Shown here one piece after another: positions 57,657 through 64,000 of a stretch of DNA of 64,000 nucleotides. A program made the position numbers and the translations under genes. The first letter of the stretch is position 1; each line of letters opens with the position of its first letter. Location: the NCBI RefSeq assembly GCF_016887565.1, contig NZ_CP069396.1, forward strand, positions 3,499,001-3,563,000, written 5' to 3'. This stretch comes from Archangium violaceum (GTDB lineage Bacteria; Myxococcota; Myxococcia; Myxococcales; Myxococcaceae). Under the pieces are notes generated by a model. That model searched no databases and was not told the DNA's origin. It saw nothing but the letters and a program-made list of their open reading frames with translations.

Positions 57657-59131
57657 AGCCCCGCCATCCGATCCAGGTAGCCGAGGTCCAGTGCGCTCGC
57701 GAAGTGGTCGGCGAGCACCTCGTACGGGTCGGCCCGTGGCGCCCCCGCCGTCACGCCGAGTTCCGACAGCAACGCCCGCCGCACCGCCTCGTTCTCGAAG
57801 AGGCCGTGCACGAGGGTGCCGGCCACCCTCCCGTCAGCCGCCACGCAGCCCTCGGCCAGCTGGCAGGATTCGTTCCCTCGCCGCATCCACGTGCCGAAGG
57901 GCCGCGCGCCCGGCGCCACCGTCACCCGGCCACAATGGATTTCGTAGCCCCGCACCTCGGCCCCTCCGGCGGTGCGCATCCCCGGCAGTCCCTCCCCGAG
58001 CCGCAGCGACACCGGCGAGGTGACCTTCTCCTTCTCGAAGCGCGTCACCACCGGCAGCAGGCCCAGCCCCGCCACGTCCGGCTCCGGCGACTCCACCCCC
58101 AGCGGGTCGAGGATGCGCTCGCCCATCATCTGATAGCCGCCGCAGATGCCCAGCACCGGCTGGCCCGCGTGCACTCGCTGCACCAGCGCCCCCGCCAGCC
58201 CGGTGCGCCGCAGCCAGGCCAGGTCGTTCGCCGTGCACTTCGTTCCCGGGACGATGACGAGCCGCGCTCCCTCCAACTCCTCGGGCCGCTCGCACCAGCG
58301 CACCTCGACTCCCGGCTCGCGCATCAGGGGCTCGAATTCATCGAAGTTGGACAGGCGCGGCAGCTTCACGATGCACACCAGTGCCCCGCCATTCGCCTCT
58401 CCGGGCCGCAGGTCCAGCGAGTCCTCACTGGCGATGCCCGTGTCTCCCAGGTGCGGGATGACCCCCGCCACGCGGATGCCACACCGCTGCTCGAGGAAGC
58501 TCACCCCTCCCTGGAAGAGGGTGGGGTCTCCCCGGAACTTGTTCACCACCAGGGCCCGTACCCTCTCCCGCTCGGAGGGCTCCAGCAGCTCCAGCGTGCC
58601 CACCAGCGCCGCCATCGCTCCGCCCCGCTCGATGTCCGTCACCAGCACCACCGGGGCGTCGGCGCGCTCGGCCACCCACATGTTCACGATGTCGCGGTCC
58701 TTGAGGTTCACCTCCGCCGGGCTGCCCGCTCCCTCGATGATGACCAGCTCATGGCGCTCGCGCAGGGTGTCCAATGCCTGGCCCACCACCTCGCGCAGCT
58801 CGGGCTTGCGCCGGTGGTAGTCACGGAAGTGCATGCTCCCCAGCACCCGGCCCATCACCACCACCTGCGAGCCGGACGTCGTCTCCGGTTTGAGGAGGAT
58901 GGGGTTCATCTCCGCGCACGGCACCGCTCGTGCCGCCTCGGCCTGGGCATACTGCGCCCGGCCAATCTCCGCTCCATCCGGCGTCACCGCGGAGTTGAGG
59001 GCCATGTTCTGCGACTTGAAGGGCGCCACCTTGAACCCCCGCCGCGCGTAGATGCGGCAGAGGGCCGTCACCAGCAGGCTCTTGCCCACGCTGGAAGCGG
59101 TGCCTTGGACCATCAGGGTACGGGCCTTCAT
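57653..59131 (-). CDS. cobQ: Cobyric acid synthase
   Basis: 492-residue glutamine-dependent amidotransferase that amidates four side chains of adenosylcobyrinate diamide. N-terminal dethiobiotin-synthetase-like ATPase: MVQGTASSVGKSLLVTAL, APFKSQNMALNS, IIEGAGSPAEVNL; C-terminal class I GATase with the nucleophile Cys in GICGGYQMMG and His in TLVHGLFEN. The ATG at 59131 overlaps the preceding stop (ATGA), and family-typical sequence begins at once, so the start is secure. Confidence 0.95.
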   Translation of the reverse strand: MKARTLMVQGTASSVGKSLLVTALCRIYARRGFKVAPFKSQNMALNSAVTPDGAEIGRAQYAQAEAARAVPCAEMNPILLKPETTSGSQVVVMGRVLGSMHFRDYHRRKPELREVVGQALDTLRERHELVIIEGAGSPAEVNLKDRDIVNMWVAERADAPVVLVTDIERGGAMAALVGTLELLEPSERERVRALVVNKFRGDPTLFQGGVSFLEQRCGIRVAGVIPHLGDTGIASEDSLDLRPGEANGGALVCIVKLPRLSNFDEFEPLMREPGVEVRWCERPEELEGARLVIVPGTKCTANDLAWLRRTGLAGALVQRVHAGQPVLGICGGYQMMGERILDPLGVESPEPDVAGLGLLPVVTRFEKEKVTSPVSLRLGEGLPGMRTAGGAEVRGYEIHCGRVTVAPGARPFGTWMRRGNESCQLAEGCVAADGRVAGTLVHGLFENEAVRRALLSELGVTAGAPRADPYEVLADHFASALDLGYLDRMAGL

Positions 59132-60201
59132 TCGAGCGTCTCCCGGACGCGCCTCCAGGCGGCGCGCAGAAGGGGATGGTCCGCCTCGGGTCTCACCCCA
59201 ACGCGGATGTGCTGGGGAAGTCCGAGGCTGGTGCAGTCGCGCACCCGGATGCCAGCGTGGACGGCGGCGGTGGCGAAGGTGCGCGCCTCGGGCACCCGGC
59301 ACAGCAGGAACGTGCCCCCGGTGGCGTCCACCCGGGCACCGGCCTCGGTGAGGGTCTCCTCCTGCGCCTCGCGCAGCCGGGTCACCTCCGTCCTCACCGC
59401 GTCCACCTGCCCGAGGCACTCGAGCGCCACCCGTCCCGCCGCCAGCGCCGGAGCCGACACGTTCCAGGGCGGGAGCGCCGCTCGTACCGCGCGCACCAAT
59501 CGCGGATCTCCGAGGAGATAGCCGAGCCGCAACCCCGGTAGGGCGAACACCTTGGTGAGCGAGCGCAGCACGACGACATTGCCTTCCGGGTGCACGGAGG
59601 GCACTGCCTCGAAGAGGGGCTGGTAGGCCTCGTCCACCACCACCAGTGTCTCGGGCGCGGCGGCCGCGGCGGCCCAGATCGCCTCCATCGGGAAGACGGA
59701 GAGGCAGGGATTGCTCGGCCGGCAGATGAAGAGGAGGGACGGCCTCTGACGGTGGAGCGTGGCGAGCAGCTCCTCGGGGCTCCACTCGAAGGGAGGCTCC
59801 TTCGCGGCCAATGCTTCCACCGTGGCGCCGCTGGCGCGTACCGCCTGTGCGTACTCCGCGAAGGCCGGGGTGAGCACCAGCGCGCTACGCCCCGGGCCCG
59901 CGAAGGCGCGGGCCAGGGCCCAGATGATCTCCACCGAGCCATTGCCCACCACCACCCCGTCGAGTGGCACCCCATGCAGCGCGGAGAGGCGCTCCCGCAG
60001 GGGCAGGGCCGTGGGGTGGGGGTAGCGCCGCACGTCGGCGGCACGGAAGGCTTCGAGCACCGCCTCCGGCGGAGGCAGCGGGGAGACTCCCGTGCTGAAG
60101 TCCACGCACCCGGGCGCCGCGTCCCCTCCGTGCGGAGTGGGCTCCAGGTGCTCCAGCTCAGGGCGAGGCGAGGGCAACACGGAACCCCTCCCCGCCGACA
60201 T
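59128..60201 (-). CDS. CobC/CobD-type PLP aminotransferase-fold protein (L-threonine-O-3-phosphate decarboxylase-like)
   Basis: 357-residue fold-type I PLP enzyme. PLP Lys in LRSLTKVFALPGLRLGY; N-terminal HGGDAAPGCVDFSTGVSPLPPP and GNGSVEIIWALARAF are typical of CobC/CobD, which make the aminopropanol (phosphate) linker used by CbiB. It overlaps cbiB by 44 bp from the ATG at 60201; a GTG at 60180 would shorten the overlap. HisC-like transaminase is the alternative, but the position inside a cob operon makes the cobalamin role far more likely. Confidence 0.88.
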   Translation of the reverse strand: MSAGRGSVLPSPRPELEHLEPTPHGGDAAPGCVDFSTGVSPLPPPEAVLEAFRAADVRRYPHPTALPLRERLSALHGVPLDGVVVGNGSVEIIWALARAFAGPGRSALVLTPAFAEYAQAVRASGATVEALAAKEPPFEWSPEELLATLHRQRPSLLFICRPSNPCLSVFPMEAIWAAAAAAPETLVVVDEAYQPLFEAVPSVHPEGNVVVLRSLTKVFALPGLRLGYLLGDPRLVRAVRAALPPWNVSAPALAAGRVALECLGQVDAVRTEVTRLREAQEETLTEAGARVDATGGTFLLCRVPEARTFATAAVHAGIRVRDCTSLGLPQHIRVGVRPEADHPLLRAAWRRVRETLE

Positions 60202-61111
60202 AGGCGGCCGTCAACGCCGCGGCCAGGAGCGAGGCCGCCACCATGAGGAAGACCGCCCGGCGGATGTCCTCCGCTCCCGGCTGGCGTCCTCCGGTGCCCA
60301 GCCGGTAGTGCCCCACCTTCTCCAGCTCCACCCCCAGTCCGCCGGCCACCGCGGCCATGGGACGGCCAGCGTTGGGGCTCTCGGTGGCGGCCCCATCGCG
60401 CCACCAGGAGAGCACCGCCCGGGCCGGAGAGGCACCACACAGCGCGCAGGCCAGCACGAGGAGCGCGGCGGACAGGCGCGCCGGCACCAGGTTGAGGACA
60501 TCGTCCAGCCGGGCGGCGGCCTTGCCCAGCCACTCCAGCTCTCCGCGGTATCCAATCATCGCGTCCAGGGTGTTGGCCGCACGGTAGGCGAGGGCACCCG
60601 GTACTCCCGCCACCGCGTAGAAGAGGAGGGGTGCCACCACCGAGTCCGAGGTGTTCTCCGCGACGGACTCCACCGCCGCAGCCGCCAGCAATGGAGGCTC
60701 GAGGTCCGAGGTGTCGCGCGACACGAGGCTGCGCAAGGCCAGCCGCGCCGCGGGTGCATCCTCCTGGTGCAGGGCGCGGAAGACGGCCAGACCCGCCTCG
60801 GCCAGGGCCCGCACCGCGAAGGCGCTCTTGAGGAGGTACACCTCAAGTGCCAACTGCACGAGGGGCCAAGGGGAGACGAAGCGGAGCAGCGCCCAGCTTC
60901 CGAGTCCGAAGACGAGGGGCCCGGCCAACGCCATTCCCAGCCCGTGGAGGAAGGCGGGAAGGGGCGCACGGGGCGCCAGCTTGCGCAAGCGCCGCTGCAG
61001 GCGTCCCATCCACACCACGGGGTGCACCGCCGTGGGGGGCTCGCCCCAGGCGAGGTCCACCACGAGCGCGGCCCCCAGCACCACGGCCGCGTGCGTTCCA
61101 CCGTCCATCAT
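60158..61111 (-). CDS. cbiB: Adenosylcobinamide-phosphate synthase
   Basis: 317-residue polytopic membrane protein of the CbiB/CobD family, which attaches the aminopropanol arm to cobyric acid. Motifs: GEPPTAVHPVVWMGRLQ near the N terminus, LVSRDTSDLEPPLLAAAAVESVAENTSD-type segment (about 127-155) and NTLDAMIGYRGE. Start ATG at 61111 overlaps the cobU stop (ATGA); a second ATG follows directly. Confidence 0.93.
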   Translation of the reverse strand: MMDGGTHAAVVLGAALVVDLAWGEPPTAVHPVVWMGRLQRRLRKLAPRAPLPAFLHGLGMALAGPLVFGLGSWALLRFVSPWPLVQLALEVYLLKSAFAVRALAEAGLAVFRALHQEDAPAARLALRSLVSRDTSDLEPPLLAAAAVESVAENTSDSVVAPLLFYAVAGVPGALAYRAANTLDAMIGYRGELEWLGKAAARLDDVLNLVPARLSAALLVLACALCGASPARAVLSWWRDGAATESPNAGRPMAAVAGGLGVELEKVGHYRLGTGGRQPGAEDIRRAVFLMVAASLLAAALTAAYVGGEGFRVALASP

Positions 61112-61653
61112 CTGGCTGTCCCCACCACCAGGTTCCCCGGCTTCAGCCGCAGCAGCAGCCCGAGCGCGCCGAAGTACACCTCGTCCGCCGCGGCCGCCAG
61201 CCGCTGGTGGGCTCCACCACTCACGTCGCGGAAGGTGCGTCCCAGCGGCGTCTCGGGGACGAGGCCCATGCCCACCTCGTTCGTCACCAGGATGGTGGTG
61301 GCCCCTCTCCGCCGCAGCACTCCCACCAGCCGATCCACCTCGCGCAGGATGGCCTCCGGCTCATCCCCTCGAAGCAGCAGGTTGGACAGCCACAGCGTCA
61401 CGCAGTCCACCACCGCCACGTCCGCCGTGTCCTCTTCCAGGACCTCGCACAGGCGGCGCGGCTCCTCCACCGTGTCGAAACGGTCCGACCTCTCCTCGCG
61501 GTGGCGCCGCGCGCGCTCGCGCATCTCGTCGTCGAAGGGCTCGGAGGTGGCGATGAAGGTGCGCCGCTTTCCCACCGTCTGCGCCAGCTCGATGGCGAAG
61601 CGGCTCTTTCCACAGCGCACGCCTCCGCCCACCAGGATGATTCTTCCGCTCAC
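61108..61653 (-). CDS. cobU: Adenosylcobinamide kinase / guanylyltransferase
   Basis: 181-residue bifunctional enzyme that phosphorylates adenosylcobinamide and adds GMP. P-loop GGVRCGKSRFAIELA, then RARRHREERSDRF, CVTLWLSNLLL and TNEVGMGLVPETPLGRTFRD, all family motifs. Start is GTG at 61653 overlapping the cbiZ stop (GTGA); the in-frame upstream extension to 61938 is unlike the family. Salvage and de novo pathways both use this step. Confidence 0.94.
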   Translation of the reverse strand: MSGRIILVGGGVRCGKSRFAIELAQTVGKRRTFIATSEPFDDEMRERARRHREERSDRFDTVEEPRRLCEVLEEDTADVAVVDCVTLWLSNLLLRGDEPEAILREVDRLVGVLRRRGATTILVTNEVGMGLVPETPLGRTFRDVSGGAHQRLAAAADEVYFGALGLLLRLKPGNLVVGTAR

Positions 61654-62339
61654 CGGAGACCTCGCTCTTCCAACCAACGGCGTACGCCGCGCGCCGTGGC
61701 CTCTCGCACCGCGCCACCCAGCAGGCCGCCGAACCGGGTGTGCTTGCCTACGTACGTCTCGCCTCCGGGCCCTTCCGGAGCCGCCACCACGATGCAGTCG
61801 GTGCCCGTCCCGGTCGCCACCCGCAGCGAACGGCGGCTGGGCACGCGTGCCTCCATGAGGGCCGCCGTCCGAGCCTCGGCCGCCAGCGCCACCGCCTCCA
61901 CCAGCGCTCCCTCCGAGAGGGGACGGGACAGCTGACACAGCAGGTTGATGGTGCCCACGCGCCGCAGCGGCCCGGGCTCGTCTCCGGCCGCCAGCGCGTT
62001 GCCCAGCCCCACGGTGGCCACGCAGCGCGCCGAGAGCCCGCCGGACGTGAGACGCACGTCATCGAAGGTGGACACGTCTCGCGAGGTGAGCAGGCCCACC
62101 GTCTCCTCCGGCGACTCCTCCCCGAGGCTGGCCGCGAGGAGTGCCACCGGGTCCACTCCCGGGACGAGCTCGTCATCGCGCACCTGCCGCCACACCACCG
62201 CCCGCGCGCGCCGGCGGCCCCCGTTGATGACGGCCCAGGAGAGCACCGCGTGGGGACGGGCGAAGCGCACCACCAGCAGCCGCCCACCTCCCTCCATCGA
62301 GGGCGCCTCCACCTCCGGCGCGGTGAGGGCGGCCGTCAT
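61650..62339 (-). CDS. cbiZ: Adenosylcobinamide amidohydrolase
   Basis: 229-residue CbiZ-family protein, which cuts the aminopropanol arm from adenosylpseudocobalamin or cobinamide so that foreign corrinoids can be rebuilt. Recognised by VGLLTSRDVSTFDDVRL, CVATVGLGNALAAGDEPG, INLLCQLSRPLSEGALVEAV and ATGTGTDCIVVAAP ... YVGKHTRFGGLLGGAV. ATG at 62339 overlaps the cobB stop (ATGA). CbiZ marks a corrinoid-remodelling capacity and is a less common member of such operons. Confidence 0.9.
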   Translation of the reverse strand: MTAALTAPEVEAPSMEGGGRLLVVRFARPHAVLSWAVINGGRRRARAVVWRQVRDDELVPGVDPVALLAASLGEESPEETVGLLTSRDVSTFDDVRLTSGGLSARCVATVGLGNALAAGDEPGPLRRVGTINLLCQLSRPLSEGALVEAVALAAEARTAALMEARVPSRRSLRVATGTGTDCIVVAAPEGPGGETYVGKHTRFGGLLGGAVREATARGVRRWLEERGLR

Positions 62340-63727
62340 GACCGCTGCTCCTTGAAGGCGCGCGCGGAAGCCACGAGTCCCTCGGCGACCAGGGGATTGG
62401 AGGCCCAGTGGGCGTGGACGTAGGAGGCCAGCACGTTGGGTGGGCCGAAGCCCTCGCCATGGGTGGTGCCACCGCGCCGCTTGCGGATGCGCAGGGCGCC
62501 ACCCTGGGCGGGGACTCCCTCCAGCGTGGAGTAGCGGAACTGGTGCCCGCGGAAGCGCAGCCCCGCTCCGCCCAGCACCGTACGCACCGTCGTCTCTACC
62601 TCCACGTAGCCGAGCGCCTGGAGCTTGGGGGCCATCACCGCCACGCCGGGCACCAGCCCGACCATGGGGAAGTCCTGGCCGTCGAGGGTGCGCACGGCCT
62701 GGGCGAGGTACATCATCCCGCCGCACTCGGCGTAGATGGGGCCGCCGCGAGCGGAGAAGTCGGTGATGGCGCGCCGTAGGGACTGGTTGTCCGCCAGCTG
62801 CCGCGCGTGGAGCTCCGGGTAGCCTCCCCCAAGGTAGAGGGCATGCACGTCCGGCGGCAGGGCCGTGTCCGAGAGCGGAGAGAAAGGCACGCACTGCGCG
62901 CCGAGCCGCTCGAGCCGCCGCAGGTTGTCCGCGTAATAGAAGTGGAAGGCGGCATCCTGGGCCACCGCGATGCGGCAGGTGACGGGGGCCTCGGAGAGCT
63001 GCTCGTCCGGTGCCTCCGGCAGGGCAGGGGCCTCGCGTGCGAGCCGCAGGAAGGTGGCCGCGTCGTTCCACTCGGAGAGGAGCGCGCCCCAGGCGTCGAG
63101 GCGCTGCGTGGGGATGCTGTCCTCGGAGGCGGTGAGGAGGCCCAGGTGGCGCCCGGGGAAGGCGAGTGCCTCCTGCTCGGGGAGCCCGCCCACCACGGGC
63201 ACCGCCGTGCCGAGCGCCGCGCGCTGGAGCAGCTCCAGGTGGTTGCGGCTGCCCACGCGGTTGGCGAAGAGGCCCGCCACCTTCAGCGCCGGGTCGAAGG
63301 CCGCCAGCCCGGTGCCGATGGCGGCGATGGTGCGCGCCATGCCCGAGGCGTCCACCACCGCGAGCACGGGCGCCGCGAGCCACTTCGCCACCTGTGCCGC
63401 CGAGCCCTCCTCCGAGTCCGGCGAGGCCCCGTCATAGAGCCCCATCACGCCCTCGATGAGGGCCACGTCACAGCCCTGGCTGGCGTGGCGGAAGGTGGAG
63501 ACGACGGCATCGCGGCCCATCAGCCAGCCGTCGAGGTTGTGGCACGGCGCCCGGGTGGTGCGCGCGTGGTAGCTCGGGTCGAGGTAGTCCGGGCCGCACT
63601 TGAAGGTGGCCACCTTCAGACCGCGCGCCTGGAGTGCCCGGGTGAGGGCCACCATGACGGTCGTCTTGCCCACGCCGCTGGCGGTGCCCGCCACCACCAG
63701 CCGGGGGATGAGGGGAGTGGCGTCCAT
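62336..63727 (-). CDS. cobB: Cobyrinic acid a,c-diamide synthase
   Basis: 463-residue CobB/CbiA glutamine amidotransferase that amidates side chains a and c. N-terminal ATPase with VAGTASGVGKTTVMVAL, FKCGPDYLDPSYH and IEGVMGLYDG; C-terminal GATase with AECGGMMYLAQ (nucleophile Cys), LGYVEV and a terminal YVHAHWASNP. ATG at 63727 shares a base with the cobO stop (TGATG); a longer in-frame reading to 63784 would enter cobO and is not needed. Confidence 0.94.
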   Translation of the reverse strand: MDATPLIPRLVVAGTASGVGKTTVMVALTRALQARGLKVATFKCGPDYLDPSYHARTTRAPCHNLDGWLMGRDAVVSTFRHASQGCDVALIEGVMGLYDGASPDSEEGSAAQVAKWLAAPVLAVVDASGMARTIAAIGTGLAAFDPALKVAGLFANRVGSRNHLELLQRAALGTAVPVVGGLPEQEALAFPGRHLGLLTASEDSIPTQRLDAWGALLSEWNDAATFLRLAREAPALPEAPDEQLSEAPVTCRIAVAQDAAFHFYYADNLRRLERLGAQCVPFSPLSDTALPPDVHALYLGGGYPELHARQLADNQSLRRAITDFSARGGPIYAECGGMMYLAQAVRTLDGQDFPMVGLVPGVAVMAPKLQALGYVEVETTVRTVLGGAGLRFRGHQFRYSTLEGVPAQGGALRIRKRRGGTTHGEGFGPPNVLASYVHAHWASNPLVAEGLVASARAFKEQRS

Positions 63728-64000
63728 CAGAAGTCGAGCCCCACCTGGGCGGGAATGCCCTTCTCGAAGGGATGGCGCACGCACCGCATCTCGGTGACGA
63801 GCTCCGCGGCGGCCAGCAGGGGCTCCGGGGCGGAGCGGCCGGTGACGATGACGTGCACGTGGGGAGGACGCGCCGCCAGGGCCTCCAGTACCTCCTCCAT
63901 GGGGACGAAGCCGTAGTTGATGACGTACGTCAGCTCATCGAGCACCACCACCTCGTGCTCGCCGCTCGTCATCAGGCGCCGGGCCTCGGCCCAGGCCTCC
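63727..64000 (-). CDS. cobO: Cob(I)yrinic acid a,c-diamide adenosyltransferase, 5' part cut by window edge
   Basis: C-terminal 90 residues of a BtuR/CobO-type ATP:corrinoid adenosyltransferase. Visible: VVVLDELTYVINYGF (Walker-B-like), EVLEALAARPPHVHVIVTGRSAPEPLL, and the C-terminal TEMRCVRHPFEKGIPAQVGLDF-type ending that defines the family. The P-loop half and the start lie beyond base 64000. It is the most upstream cob gene in the window; any cobalamin riboswitch would be outside. Confidence 0.92.
   Translation of the reverse strand, partial: EAWAEARRLMTSGEHEVVVLDELTYVINYGFVPMEEVLEALAARPPHVHVIVTGRSAPEPLLAAAELVTEMRCVRHPFEKGIPAQVGLDF

Noticed and set aside
1..64000. CRISPR arrays, tRNA or rRNA genes, insertion sequences, prophage
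   Set aside because: No regularly spaced direct repeats with spacers, cloverleaf-like sequences, transposase/integrase-like proteins or structural phage genes were found on either strand by reading.
63727..64000. Cobalamin riboswitch for the cob operon
   Set aside because: The operon's first gene and its leader lie beyond the right edge, so nothing can be seen here.

Overview
This is a contiguous stretch of high-GC (about 70%) bacterial chromosome, almost certainly from a myxobacterium (Cystobacterineae-like, e.g. Archangium, Cystobacter or Myxococcus relatives). The evidence is a C-terminal MYXO-CTERM sorting signal at 47.2 kb, a Ser/Thr kinase-AAA-TPR signalling giant, multi-PAS histidine kinases, an OmpA protein with thrombospondin type 3 repeats, and an infC (dsg-like) gene that appears to start with AUC. 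I see no tRNA, rRNA, CRISPR array, transposase or phage gene. Most genes are tightly packed, with 1-4 bp start/stop overlaps inside operons.

1-12.8 kb (minus strand): a seven-gene RiPP (ribosomally made, modified peptide) operon. In transcription order it encodes a 170-residue precursor with a histone-H1-like Lys/Ala/Pro tail, a nitrile-hydratase-like leader (NHLP) and a short SCTNTCAF core; a fused ThiF/YcaO azoline cyclodehydratase; a SagB-like flavin dehydrogenase; a kinase-AAA-TPR protein; a LanM-like dehydratase whose cyclase domain has lost zinc ligands; a stand-alone YcaO; and a TfuA partner running off the left edge. Together these could install azol(in)es, dehydroamino acids and thioamides. 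Divergent from it are an amidohydrolase and a sedolisin (S53) without a signal peptide, both candidates for processing steps.

16-35 kb: a UdgX-type uracil glycosylase plus radical-SAM DNA-repair pair, a GAF/PAS histidine kinase, a secreted beta-propeller phytase-like protein, a dienelactone hydrolase, a lipoprotein, a triple-PAS histidine kinase followed by a secreted TPR-CHAT protein, a small CxxC protein, DUF2277, an ECF sigma factor with its DGPF/YciI partner, and a membrane M48 protease.

35-47 kb: a GH20 hexosaminidase lipoprotein, then what I think is a second, undescribed peptide locus. It has a 40-residue Gly-rich double-Gly peptide with a strong ribosome binding site, a 602-residue protein of no family I know immediately upstream of it, and divergent HlyD, C39-peptidase ABC and second ABC exporter genes. 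RecX follows.

47-55.8 kb: an OmpA/TSP3 plus MYXO-CTERM surface protein operon, infC, a DUF1826 gene sharing a divergent promoter region with a small anchored protein and carrying three copies of a 17-bp palindrome, a cytochrome P450, and thiol peroxidase.

55.8-64 kb (minus strand): a nine-gene cobalamin lower-loop assembly and salvage operon, cobO-cobB-cbiZ-cobU-cbiB-cobC/D-cobQ-cobT-cobS, with cobO cut by the right edge.
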